DNA of 44,308 nucleotides from Bacteroidales bacterium (GCA_017394765.1 JAFPXF010000038.1:1-44308), one strand, 5' to 3'; shown: positions 35,599 through 44,280, numbered from the stretch's first letter. Numbers and translations are program-made. The notes: a model not told the origin generated them from the letters alone.

Positions 35599-37056
35599 AT
35601 GAAGAAAAAACAAAGAACCACGCTGCAAAGATTATGTTTCCTCGCGAAACAGCTGGAAAACTCAAAACATTACGCGCTTAACGCGATCCAGCCCGGACTT
35701 ATCTCAGATGAGACAAAGTTCGTCACCTTCGGAACGAACCGTTTCACCCGCCGGGAGGAGGATGTCATCAACGAAGAGGCCCTAAACAAGGTGATAGGAG
35801 AATTGGACAGGTTGGCCGCCTATCTGCAGGTCACCACTATCGGGAAATGGGTGGAAGATAACGATATCAAAACGATGGAGTTGCTGCAAAAAATGGCCAA
35901 AGAAGAAGAACAATCGGAGGACCTTCTTTTTGTGCAAACGGTGAAGAAGATGATACCGGACAGTCGTAGCAGAGTGATGTTTTATGACATTTGTTACGAT
36001 TTCATCTCTTCTCGTCGGCGCGTGAGCGATATTGATGCGACGTTAAATGACATTTTCGATTCGATACCGGAAAGATTCTCATGGGGAAAGCAACTGATGC
36101 AACAGGAACACGAGCTTATCAAGCTGGATATCATTGAAATAGAGCCCGAACGGATGTTTTCCGAGGCCTCCATGAAGTTGACAGAGAAAGGACGGAAACT
36201 GTTCCTCGAGAACGACTTTGAATTGTTCGCTGAAGAAAAGGAGAAGGACAAAAAGTTGATTTATCCCGAAGACATCCCCGAAAAGTCGATGTTTTACAGC
36301 GAAGAGCTGTCGCGGCAGCTGAATCTTCTGAAAGAGAACCTTCAAGAGGAGCGTTTCGCAGAGTTGCAGAAGCGATTGGAGGCGCAGTCGTTGCCCAAGG
36401 GTGTGGCGGCCATCTTCCACGGGTTGCCCGGCACCGGCAAGACGGAGACGGCCATGCAGATTGCCCGCGCCACGGGTCGTCCGGTGTGTCATGTGGACAT
36501 CGCCAGTTCCAAAAGCTGCTGGTTCGGGGAGAGCGAGAAGCTCATCAAACGCATCTTCACGGGCTACGCCGAGCAGTGCAAGAAAAGCAAGCTAAAGCCC
36601 ATCCTGCTCTTCAACGAGGCCGACGCGCTTTTCGCCAAGCGCAAGGACAGCAACTTCTCGAATGTGGCGCAGACCGAGAACGCCATCCAGAACATCCTCT
36701 TGGAGGAGATGGAGAAGCTCGACGGCATCCTCATCGCCACCACCAACCTCGTTGACAATCTCGACAGTGCCTTCGCCCGCCGATTCCTCTTCAAGGTCGA
36801 GTTCGGGCAGCCCACGGTGGAGGCCAAACAGAGCATCTGGAAGAGCAAGCTGGAGTGGCTCCCCGACGACGATTGCCGGGCGCTATCCACGAAGTTCGAC
36901 TTCTCCGGCGGCGAGATCGACAACATCGTCCGCAAGGTCGTGATGGAGGAGGTGCTTCACGGCACCCGCCCCACCTTGACGGAAATCGAGGAATTGTGCC
37001 GTCACGAGAAGATCGGGAAAGGGAGCAAGTCAGAGGCAATCGGGTTCAGGAATTAA
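35599..37056 (+). CDS. AAA+ ATPase
   Basis: This 485-residue protein has an N-terminal all-helical region (residues 1-230), then an AAA+ core: Walker A GLPGTGKTE at about 275-283, Walker B ILLFNEAD at about 335-342, sensor-1 IATTNLVDN, and an RR pair as arginine finger (FARRF). The Walker B aspartate position is Asn339 (FNEAD); since the usual pattern is FDEAD this could weaken metal binding, although some AAA+ groups have this variant. No partner gene follows on the same strand. The target is unknown. Confidence 0.9.
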   Translation: MKKKQRTTLQRLCFLAKQLENSKHYALNAIQPGLISDETKFVTFGTNRFTRREEDVINEEALNKVIGELDRLAAYLQVTTIGKWVEDNDIKTMELLQKMAKEEEQSEDLLFVQTVKKMIPDSRSRVMFYDICYDFISSRRRVSDIDATLNDIFDSIPERFSWGKQLMQQEHELIKLDIIEIEPERMFSEASMKLTEKGRKLFLENDFELFAEEKEKDKKLIYPEDIPEKSMFYSEELSRQLNLLKENLQEERFAELQKRLEAQSLPKGVAAIFHGLPGTGKTETAMQIARATGRPVCHVDIASSKSCWFGESEKLIKRIFTGYAEQCKKSKLKPILLFNEADALFAKRKDSNFSNVAQTENAIQNILLEEMEKLDGILIATTNLVDNLDSAFARRFLFKVEFGQPTVEAKQSIWKSKLEWLPDDDCRALSTKFDFSGGEIDNIVRKVVMEEVLHGTRPTLTEIEELCRHEKIGKGSKSEAIGFRN

Positions 37057-37102
37057 CCAAAAAAAATTCGCATTTTTACCACACGTTCGAGCGGGAAACC
37101 CA

Positions 37103-38329
37103 CTATGCCTCTCTCATCCTCTCGAAGTCCTCCTCCGTGATGCCCTCCAACATGTTTTTGCGAAGATCATCCTCTGAAGGCAACTGCATACCGTACTTGC
37201 TGACAAAAATATTCTGCGAGAGACCTTCGATGGCATACTGAATCGTGGTCTCGCCATAGTCGGTGCAAAGCAGGAGGCCGATGGGCGGATTGTCGTTCTC
37301 CTGCATCACCTCGTGCTTGTAGTAGTTCATGTAAAAATTCAGCTGCGAGGCGTACTCATGACGGAAACGGTCGATCTTCAAATCGATGATGACGTGGCAT
37401 TTCAGGATGCGATGATAGAAGATGAGGTCGGCCTTATGGTAGTCTTGGTCTATGAGGATGCGTTTCTGCCGGGACTCAAAGCAGAAACCGTTTCCCATCT
37501 CCAAGAGAAACTTCTGCAGGTTGTTCAGGATGGCCGCTTCCAATTTAGTTTCCTTATAGATATCCTGCGACCCCATATCAAGAAACTCCAGCGTTACGGG
37601 GTCGTGAAGAATGTCCTTGGGTGTAAGTTGCTGGGCTTTTTGGGTCACATACCGACGAAGGGCTTCCTTGTCTTTCGACAGTCCCATACGCTCTAAATAG
37701 AGTGAGGATACCTGACGGTCAAGCTCCTTTTGCGTCCAACACCCCCTGATTGTTTCCTGCTCATAAAAAGCTCGTTTTAAGGGGTCTTCAATTGTGGCTA
37801 AATATGACAATAAAGTGTAATTAAGACGATAAAACAATTTGTCCGCTGGAGTGGACCAATCTTCCAATTTGGCGGACAGCGACCGCCATTTTTCATCACC
37901 CTGAGTTACATCGGTTGTCAATTTGGCTGTTTCCGACAGCCAAATTCCACCTTCTTGATTACCAACAGATTGCAATTTGGCAATTGAAAACAGCCAAATC
38001 GAAGAATCTTCGGAATTGGATATAAGGTTTTGATGGTTCTGCAAGTAGTCACAAATTGTTTTGCCTAAGTACGGGTAAACTTGATACACGTGCCTGTAAT
38101 CGCGTAATCTTCGAGGATTGAATCCTCTTCGGTTAAGACTTTCTGCCAACCGATTGATGAGTTTTTCGCCGTACTTGGCACGGTCTTCGCCATGTTGCTC
38201 ATATTCCACGATATAATAACCCACCAGCCAATTTCGTGCTGTCAGCAAAAGATTGACGGCATGGGCGGCTTGTGCCTGAAGTGCATCTTGGATGAGTTTG
38301 ATGCGTCCTACGAGTGATTCGAAATTCAT
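37103..38329 (-). CDS. YhcG/DUF1016 nuclease-fold protein with 18-aa repeats
   Basis: This 408-residue protein has the DUF1016 N-terminal domain (to about residue 110) and a C-terminal PD-(D/E)XK-like region (VIIDLKIDRFRHEYASQLNF). Between them lie three 18-residue repeats of IWLxxxAKL type, encoded by 54-base repeats (37865, 37919, 37973). Each contains a palindromic stem (for example CAATTTGGC...GCCAAAT). Such proteins are thought to be nucleases of mobile or defence loci. It converges with the AAA+ gene. Confidence 0.85.
   Translation of the reverse strand: MNFESLVGRIKLIQDALQAQAAHAVNLLLTARNWLVGYYIVEYEQHGEDRAKYGEKLINRLAESLNRRGFNPRRLRDYRHVYQVYPYLGKTICDYLQNHQNLISNSEDSSIWLFSIAKLQSVGNQEGGIWLSETAKLTTDVTQGDEKWRSLSAKLEDWSTPADKLFYRLNYTLLSYLATIEDPLKRAFYEQETIRGCWTQKELDRQVSSLYLERMGLSKDKEALRRYVTQKAQQLTPKDILHDPVTLEFLDMGSQDIYKETKLEAAILNNLQKFLLEMGNGFCFESRQKRILIDQDYHKADLIFYHRILKCHVIIDLKIDRFRHEYASQLNFYMNYYKHEVMQENDNPPIGLLLCTDYGETTIQYAIEGLSQNIFVSKYGMQLPSEDDLRKNMLEGITEEDFERMREA
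37865..37999 (-). repeat. 54-base tandem palindromic repeats inside yhcG-like gene
   Basis: Three copies with exact 54-base period begin at 37865, 37919 and 37973. Their CAATTTGGC starts and GCCAAAT or GCCA ends are inverted. They keep the reading frame. Confidence 0.75.
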
Positions 38330-38354
38330 ATCAGATCATTTAATATCTTCACGG

Positions 38355-38362
38355 CAAATATA
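38355..38362 (-). promoter_or_regulatory. Promoter -7 element of the DUF1016 gene
   Basis: CAAATATA reads TATATTTG on the minus strand (TAnnTTTG), 26 bases before the ATG. Confidence 0.5.
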
Positions 38363-38702
38363 CAACAACGAAAGGCGTTTGTCAAGGTTTTTTTGAAATT
38401 TTCTTTGATATTGATTAATAACGAGATGTAAAAAAATATTTACGATTTAATTTGCTAATTGTTAAACAATCATTGCGATTTCTCGCGGAATATTACAGTT
38501 GCCGACCGCAAAACCGACCTGTCGGCTGATCCACGGACTGAACCAAAGACACCCTTGTGCCGACTGTGCCACACTATTGTACACCTAAGCCCTATTTTTG
38601 CCGCAGGTTTCACACCAATGCGATTACCGAAAAGCATTTAACAGAGTAGGCATAATACTTTAATTTTAACAGTTGCGCCCGACACGAACTTAGGCAACGA
38701 CT
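38363..38702. other. Gene-free intergenic stretch
   Basis: AT-rich to 38460, then more balanced. Apart from a possible -7 element TATTTTTG at 38593-38600 for the gene that follows, I see no clear gene, repeat or RNA. Confidence 0.5.
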
Positions 38703-39133
38703 ATGTACACCGCATCCGACTTCGCCAACGACCTGAAACTCATCAAGGCCTTACTGCTGCACGAGAACAACTGCAGCCGCACGGCCCTTGTTTACAAGCA
38801 GAAAATCGCTGACGAGTGGGACTGTATGGAGGGAAAACTTCAGATTGAAGCCTTCTGGACATTCATTAGCCCCAATCCGTATGCCCCAAGATACGAGTTT
38901 TCAAGAATGGGTTTTGTATTTGAGATGCTGTTGCGTTGCGAGAAGGATGAAAACGACAACTTCGTGGACGTGGGTGCACAACTGAGCCGGAAACCAACAT
39001 CATGCGCGACCTCTTTGCCTCGATGGTTGAAGCCAACGAGGACGAACTCATCCCGACCGGGAAGACGCTGAAGGATTATTGGGATGGGGAGGATTTGGAA
39101 GACGATGATTTTTGGGTAAACGATTGGAGGTAA
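38703..39133 (+). pseudogene. Frameshifted hypothetical gene
   Basis: ATG 38703 opens a frame that reads sensibly to about 38984 (MYTASDFANDLKLIKALLL, then FEMLLRCEKDENDNFVDVG). It then becomes low-complexity, whereas the minus-one frame continues with EPETNIMRDLFASMVEANED, TGKTLKDYWDGEDLED and stops at 39133. A missing base around 38984 (CTGAGCC, for example from CTGGAGCC) explains this. The family is not recognised. It could be a sequencing error, a true mutation or, less likely, a programmed shift. Confidence 0.6.
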
Positions 39134-39146
39134 ACGGGAAAAAATG

Positions 39147-39154
39147 TAGTTTTG
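39147..39154 (+). promoter_or_regulatory. Promoter -7 element of the ADP-ribosylglycohydrolase remnant
   Basis: TAGTTTTG matches TAnnTTTG, 48 bases before ATG 39202. Confidence 0.5.
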
Positions 39155-39201
39155 CACATTCGGATTTCATTTTCAGGTCAGAACAACAAAAATAGAACAA
39201 T

Positions 39202-39740
39202 ATGTTAGGAGCAATAATAGGAGACACCGTCGGATCGATATACGAATTCGACAACATCAAAACCACCGATTTCCCGCTCTTCTCGAAGCGGAGCGAGTTC
39301 ACCGACGATTTCGTGATGTGTTTCGCGGTGGCCGACTGGCTGTTGCGGGACGAGAGTCACACCCATAAAGAGTTGGAGGCCTCGATGGTGCGTTTTGCAT
39401 ATGATTATCCCAACCCGATTGGCGGCTACGGTGGGTCGTTCTACCGGTGGCTGTTCGGCGGCCGCGAGCGCGTTCCCTACAACTCGTGGGGCAACGGCTC
39501 GGCGATGCGGGTGAGTGCGGCAGGATGGATTTCGAGAGTGCCATCCGCCTGGCCGTCTCGCTCGGCGGCGACAGCGACACTCTTGCCTGCATCACCGGCG
39601 GCATCGCCGAAGCGTACTACAAAGAGATCCCCGAAGAGATCGTAAAGGAGATGTGGTCCCGTCTGCCAGATGAGTTCCGCGAGATATTACGGGAGATGGA
39701 GAGGGATTGGGGGTATTCACTGAAGGGGAATGTGAGGTGA
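39202..39740 (+). pseudogene. ADP-ribosylglycohydrolase lacking its middle (copy A tail)
   Basis: The N-terminal part (MLGAIIGDTVGSIYEFDN, EFTDDFVMCFAVADWLL) matches the DraG family up to MRVSAAGW. At about 39521-39530 the sequence jumps, out of frame, to DFESAIRLAVSLGGDSDTLA and the C-terminus ending KGNVR. About 120 residues of the usual fold are missing. The conserved TDDT-type metal motif is TDDF, a further change. It therefore cannot make a normal enzyme. The tail belongs to the repeated tails at 40.64 and 42.02 kb. Confidence 0.8.
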
Positions 39741-39818
39741 AAGTTTTGTGGATAAGATTGGGCGGGGAAAAGGGAAAAAGTTGTAGAAAAAATTATTTTC
39801 AAAAATCGCGGAAATGTG

Positions 39819-39826
39819 TATTTTTG
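39819..39826 (+). promoter_or_regulatory. Promoter -7 element of the DUF4143 remnant
   Basis: TATTTTTG matches TAnnTTTG, 64 bases before ATG 39891. Confidence 0.5.
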
Positions 39827-39890
39827 CAGCCTCAAAAAATCTTGGAAAGGTGTATAAACACCTATTTGAAAAATTTAGGAAACGTGATAT

Positions 39891-40594
39891 ATGAAACGGA
39901 AGATCTACGACAAATTAGTCCAGTGGAAGCATGAGCAGGATGGCACTACAGCCGCGTTGAGGCCATCTATGATGCCATCCCCGGCCAACTCCAAAAGCAC
40001 GAAAAGAAATTCACCTTGTCCGCCTTGAAGGATAAAGCCCGGATGCGGGAGTATGACAGTGCATTCTTCTGGCTCGACGACGCCCGCATCGTCAACATCT
40101 GTTACAACACCACTGCGCCGAATATCGGTTTGCAACTCAACGAGGAACGCACCACACTAAAATGCTATTTCTGCGACACGGGGCTGCTCATCTCGTTAGC
40201 TTTCAACGCCAGAGGCATCGTCAGCAACGAGATTTACCAGAAACTGATGTTTGACAAACTGGAAATCAATGAGGGGATGTTGGTGGAGAACATTGTGGCA
40301 CAGATGCTTAAAGCGGCAGACAATAAGCTGTTTTTCTACAACAATTACGACAAAGAAAATGCCGAAAATCGCATGGAAATTGATTTTCTGCTCCAGAAAG
40401 AAAAGGTCACCAGCCGCCACAACATCCGACCTGTAGAAGTCAAAAGCGGCAAGAACTACACACTGTCATCTTTGACAAAATGCATGAAGAAGTTTGGAGA
40501 TTATATAACGACCCCCACGGTACTTCATGCTGCGGACTATAAGGTAGTGGATGGCATCACGTACCTGCCGATCTATATGGCACCTTTGTTATAA
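39891..40594 (+). pseudogene. DUF4143 ATPase lacking its ATPase domain
   Basis: The start MKRKIYDKLVQWKHEQDG is typical of this family of AAA ATPases. After about 21 codons (about 39953) a different frame continues with RVEAIYDAIPGQLQKHEK, KDKARMREYDSAFFWLDDAR, CDTGLLISLAFNARG and NRMEIDFLLQKEKVT, the C-terminal DUF4143 region. The Walker A and B segments that normally lie between are absent. Internal deletion with frameshift is the simplest reading. A promoter lies at 39819-39826. Confidence 0.8.
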
Positions 40595-40639
40595 ACATCT
40601 GATATGACCAACTTCGCGGCCATAGATTTTGAGACCGCT

Positions 40640-40757
40640 GTCCGCTTATCCGTCTCGCTCGGCGGCGACAGCGACACCCTCGCCTGCATCACCGGCGGCA
40701 TCGCCGAAGCGTACTACAAAGAGATCCCGGAAGTGTCGGAGAAAAGAAAAAAATAAA
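40640..40757 (+). pseudogene. ADP-ribosylglycohydrolase 3' tail, copy B
   Basis: DFETAVRLSVSLGGDSDTLA and CITGGIAEAYYKEIPE are read in one frame, then an unrelated short end (VSEKRKK). The block of about 90 bases from CCGTCTCGCTCGGCGG is nearly identical to copies A and C. It follows the DUF4143 remnant directly. Confidence 0.75.
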
Positions 40758-40796
40758 TATTTTCCATTTCTGTTTTGCAAAATCAAAAAACAATAG

Positions 40797-40804
40797 TATT
40801 TTTG
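40797..40804 (+). promoter_or_regulatory. Promoter -7 element of the DUF4143 ATPase
   Basis: TATTTTTG matches TAnnTTTG, 48 bases before ATG 40853. Confidence 0.5.
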
Positions 40805-40852
40805 CCAAATCTAAAGTACAACTTTATTTTTGTTCAAAATATATGCAATTAT

Positions 40853-41995
40853 ATGTATAACAGAAGATTAGCAAAAGAGATCGTTCGGTTATCGGATTAT
40901 TTTAAGGTCATTACCATTACGGGACCTCGCCAATCGGGGAAAACCACCTTGTGCAAAATGATTTTCCCAGGCTACGACTATATCAATCTGGAAGACGAAA
41001 CCACCGTGAGCGAGTTGGAACTTAACAAAAAGGAGTTTCTGGTCAATCATAGGAAGGGATTGGTGATTGACGAGGTGCAAAAGATGCCAGAAATCCTTTC
41101 GGCCATTCAAGTGGTGGTGGACGAGCACCCGGATGCCGCTTTTGTGCTCACAGGCAGCAATAATCTGCTGTTGATGCAGCGTGTTGCGCAGTCTCTTGCC
41201 GGACGTACTGCCGTTTTGACTCTACTCCCCTTTTCCATCGCCGAACTGACTGAGGAGAACAAATCGGTGGGATTGTATAACATGATGCTCAACGGTTTTT
41301 ATCCAGCGGTATGGGCACAGAATATACCGCCAGAAGATGTTTACCGCCAATATTTTTCCACTTATATGCAACGGGATGTGCGCCAAGTGATGAACATCCG
41401 TCATCTTTCGGAATTCAGGCGGTTCATTGTGATATGCGCTTCACGGACTGGTACAGAGTTCAATGCCCAAGGGATTTCAAACGAGCTGGGGGTGTCCATC
41501 CCCACCATTCAAGAGTGGATGAATGTGCTGGAAGCCTCGTACGTGGCTTTCCGCCTGCCTCCTTTTTTCCGGAATATAGGGAAACGGTTAGTCAAGACCC
41601 CTAAAATCTACTTTTACGACGTGGGGTTGGTATGCTATCTGTTGGGCATCCACACGTCGCAGCAATTGGAAACCCATCCGTTAAAGGGCTCGATCTTTGA
41701 AAACATGGTGGTATGCGAATTTCTCAAACGCCAGTATAACAATGGACTGGACAACAACCTGTTTTTCTACCGCGACAAAAGCCAGCGTGAGGTGGATCTG
41801 GTTCAGGAAGATGGGACACGACTTTACGCATACGAAATCAAGCTGTCATCAAGCATTCATCCCGATTTCTACAAGAACCTCAAATATTTCCGCTCGCTTT
41901 TTCCCAACGACACAGTTTCCACACAGGTAATCAACACGGGCGCAGAAGAAAACTTCAGTGACGAGACGGGACATCGGTTTTATTTGAACCTGTAG
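40853..41995 (+). CDS. AAA_14/DUF4143 ATPase
   Basis: This 380-residue protein has Walker A GPRQSGKTT at 24-32, Walker B GLVIDEVQKMP (about 68-78), LTGSNNLLL sensor-1 and the C-terminal DUF4143 with VKTPKIYFYDVGLVCYLLG, SIFENMVVCEFLKR and REVDLVQEDG (nuclease-like fold). Such ATPases are widespread accessory genes of unknown target. ATG 40853 is chosen because the promoter lies within the upstream extension. It lies between DraG tails B and C. Confidence 0.9.
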   Translation: MYNRRLAKEIVRLSDYFKVITITGPRQSGKTTLCKMIFPGYDYINLEDETTVSELELNKKEFLVNHRKGLVIDEVQKMPEILSAIQVVVDEHPDAAFVLTGSNNLLLMQRVAQSLAGRTAVLTLLPFSIAELTEENKSVGLYNMMLNGFYPAVWAQNIPPEDVYRQYFSTYMQRDVRQVMNIRHLSEFRRFIVICASRTGTEFNAQGISNELGVSIPTIQEWMNVLEASYVAFRLPPFFRNIGKRLVKTPKIYFYDVGLVCYLLGIHTSQQLETHPLKGSIFENMVVCEFLKRQYNNGLDNNLFFYRDKSQREVDLVQEDGTRLYAYEIKLSSSIHPDFYKNLKYFRSLFPNDTVSTQVINTGAEENFSDETGHRFYLNL

Positions 41996-42009
41996 GCGAG
42001 GATGAGCAG

Positions 42010-42240
42010 CCACTCTATTCCGCTTAGCCGTCTCGCTCGGCGGCGACAGCGACACCCTCGCCTGCATCACCGGCGGCATCGCCGAAGCCTACTACCAAGA
42101 GATCCCGGATGAGATCGTAAAGGAGATGTGGTCCCGCTTGCCGGAGAACTTGCGGGAGATTTTGCGGGAGATGGAGAGGGTTTGGGGATATCCGTTGAAG
42201 GGAAATACTGGATTGTATTTTTTTTATAAGACAGGGTGGT
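42010..42240 (+). pseudogene. ADP-ribosylglycohydrolase 3' tail, copy C
   Basis: The frame reads RLAVSLGGDSDTLACITGGI, EAYYQEIPDEIVKEMWSRLP and ends after WGYPLKGNTGLYFFYKTGW. Compared with copy A it has several amino acid changes (KEIPEE to QEIPDE, DEFRE to ENLRE, YS to YP), so it is a diverged homologue, not a recent duplicate. No N-terminal part exists. Confidence 0.8.
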
Positions 42241-42256
42241 GAAAGGAGGAAAGTTG

Positions 42257-42264
42257 TAGTTTTG
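42257..42264 (+). promoter_or_regulatory. Promoter -7 element of the DUF262 gene
   Basis: TAGTTTTG matches TAnnTTTG, 25 bases before ATG 42289. Confidence 0.5.
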
Positions 42265-42288
42265 CAGAGGAAAATAATACTGTTAATT

Positions 42289-44151
42289 ATGATTGTTATA
42301 GGATTCAAATTAAGGGATTACATTGTTGAAAAATACCCCAACAGGAAAGTAGTTGGGTATGTTTCACCTCGCGTGGCCGCAGAAGAACGTTATGTTCAAG
42401 TAAGTACATTCCTTGACGATATGGACATACATTACGAGCTATACCAGAATCACGTGGAATTACATCTGGAAGGAAAATACCATAATGCAGAAAATCAAGA
42501 ATTCGTGAATCAATTACATCAACAAAGTGCCGGAACACCATCACTTTCTTGGTTGTCTTGGCAGGGGAAAGAACAATTTCGTTGCCAAATAGATATGCCT
42601 GTCAATTCTTGGGGAGAAGTGAAGGCTGCTTTCGATGCAATTATTGCGATTTTTGACCCAATTATTGAAAAAACAAAAAAGAATCAAAATATGGAAAATC
42701 AGGTCACTCTTGAAACCCGTACCCTGAACTCTATTCTTTTCAACGACAAAGTCAAGTTGAGTTTACCAGAGTATCAGCGAGCCTACGAATGGAAAAAAGA
42801 ACACGTTATAGCTTTATTGGATGATACGTACGAAGCTTTCGTGAGTAAAAAAGCATATATACTAGGAACCATTATCTTACATCAAACCGAAGATGAAGAG
42901 AACAAAAAACTATTATATGACATCGTGGATGGTCAACAACGATTGGTCACTCTTTCGATTCTGTTTAAAGACAAACTAAAAGAGAACGAGGACAGCCTTT
43001 TATATTCTGTATTTGGCAATTTGAAATCGCAATACTATATTCAAAACACAAACAAAATCATTGATGATTACCTGAAGAACAAGGATAGGGACAACTATCT
43101 TGATTATCTTCAAAGCGAAAATGTAACGATTTCAGTTCTATTTATTCCCAATGGCCAGTTGTCTCTTGCGTTTACCTTCTTCGACAGTTTGAATAGTAAA
43201 GGAATGCAATTGTCTGATTATGACTTGTTGAAAGCGCATCATTTGATGTTCATTCCTGAAAACCAAGAAAATTTGGCAAGGAAACACAACGATGAATGGC
43301 AAAGTAAAGACGGCGAGCATAATGAGTTGTTCGAAAAAATTTTACGCCAAATACGAGTTTGGAGCAGAGGCCACGGAGAAGAAGGCGGGGGTGAACGACT
43401 TGCTTACAATGAATTTGTATCCGCTATTGACGAGAAGGATTTGGACAAGGACGAACATATTTTGAATAGATACATGCAACCCAATGTGTTTCGTTCTTGG
43501 AATCGGGAGAACGATCAAATTGTTCTGAACATGAGATATCCCAGTCAAAATGTGGAGGACTTGATCCCGATGGAAATACCACAGACTATAGAAGGTGGTG
43601 ATGCGTTTTTCCTGTATGCGAAGCGATACCACAAGATGTATGAACTCTTATTTGGAGAACAAACAGGAGAAAAGAAATCATCAGCCATTCATTATGCCGA
43701 CGAATTATCAAAAGCAATAAGAAATGACTATCTCCGCAATGCATACAAAGCCATAATTCTTCTGTATTTCGATAAATTTGGTGATCAGAACCTGATAGAA
43801 TTAGCGACTTGCGTGGAACTGCTCCTTTCTACATTACGTTTCCCAAAAGCAGGAGGACAAACTTTTGTTCGCCAAGGTAGAGTAAAACAATATGTGAATG
43901 AACAAAAAATAATCCCGATTATCTTAAATTCTTCTTATCACAGCCATGTGCTTTCACAACTGAAAAACAAAATCGGAAACACACCATTTGAAGCTGATGG
44001 CTGGACAAAGAACTCGCAGGAAAACTACAAGGCTGATATGGCGAATTTTTACAACCGACATATTCATATCCTTCATAATGACTCTATAAAGCAGCAGGTA
44101 AATCATTTGTATCAAAGAAATCAAAAACAAGAAGAAAATGGAAATAAATAG
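42289..44151 (+). CDS. DUF262 (GmrSD-N-like) protein with extra N-terminal domain
   Basis: The 620-residue protein has an N-terminal domain of about 130 residues (MIVIGFKLRDYIVEK to FDPIIEKTKK, with HYELYQNHVELHLEGKYHN) that I do not recognise, then the DUF262 domain: LPEYQRAYEWKKE, LGTIILHQTE and the DGQQR motif at about residues 218-222, typical of the ParB-like fold, and FFDSLNSKGMQLSDYDLLKA. No DUF1524/HNH nuclease motif is seen at the C-terminus, so it is not a complete GmrSD enzyme. An internal ATG at 42691 (MENQVTLETR) would start the DUF262 part alone. Confidence 0.85.
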   Translation: MIVIGFKLRDYIVEKYPNRKVVGYVSPRVAAEERYVQVSTFLDDMDIHYELYQNHVELHLEGKYHNAENQEFVNQLHQQSAGTPSLSWLSWQGKEQFRCQIDMPVNSWGEVKAAFDAIIAIFDPIIEKTKKNQNMENQVTLETRTLNSILFNDKVKLSLPEYQRAYEWKKEHVIALLDDTYEAFVSKKAYILGTIILHQTEDEENKKLLYDIVDGQQRLVTLSILFKDKLKENEDSLLYSVFGNLKSQYYIQNTNKIIDDYLKNKDRDNYLDYLQSENVTISVLFIPNGQLSLAFTFFDSLNSKGMQLSDYDLLKAHHLMFIPENQENLARKHNDEWQSKDGEHNELFEKILRQIRVWSRGHGEEGGGERLAYNEFVSAIDEKDLDKDEHILNRYMQPNVFRSWNRENDQIVLNMRYPSQNVEDLIPMEIPQTIEGGDAFFLYAKRYHKMYELLFGEQTGEKKSSAIHYADELSKAIRNDYLRNAYKAIILLYFDKFGDQNLIELATCVELLLSTLRFPKAGGQTFVRQGRVKQYVNEQKIIPIILNSSYHSHVLSQLKNKIGNTPFEADGWTKNSQENYKADMANFYNRHIHILHNDSIKQQVNHLYQRNQKQEENGNK

Positions 44152-44224
44152 TACCCCTTATTCACCGAGGTAGTGTTTCATCCAGTGTGTCTGGGTTGGT
44201 TTTTCGATGAACTTTATAGTCGTG

Positions 44225-44232
44225 CAAAAATA
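44225..44232 (-). promoter_or_regulatory. Possible minus-strand promoter at the right edge
   Basis: CAAAAATA reads TATTTTTG on the minus strand. It points towards the DUF262 end, and only a few codons (MKHYLGE) follow, so its use is doubtful. Confidence 0.3.
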
Positions 44233-44246
44233 GTCTTTTTTCGGTT

Positions 44247-44280
44247 CATTCGACAGCTGGCCGCGGCCAGCTGTCGAATG
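44247..44280. repeat. Perfect 34-base palindrome
   Basis: CATTCGACAGCTGGCCG (17 bases) is followed immediately by its exact reverse complement. It sits between the DUF262 gene and the right window edge; GGCGGTTTTT follows, so it could act as a terminator or mark a mobile element end. Confidence 0.75.

Noticed and set aside
37850..38010. CRISPR array
   Set aside because: The 54-base period lies inside a coding frame, has only three units, and no cas genes are present.
38960..39000. Programmed -1 frameshift in the gene at 38703
   Set aside because: No slippery heptamer or downstream stem is seen; a lost base is simpler.
42289..44151. Complete GmrSD type IV restriction enzyme
   Set aside because: The DUF262 domain is present but no DUF1524/HNH motif or second subunit is seen.
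44152..44246. Transposon end with a truncated reading frame
   Set aside because: Only a seven-codon frame and a promoter-like site; the window ends before anything could confirm it.
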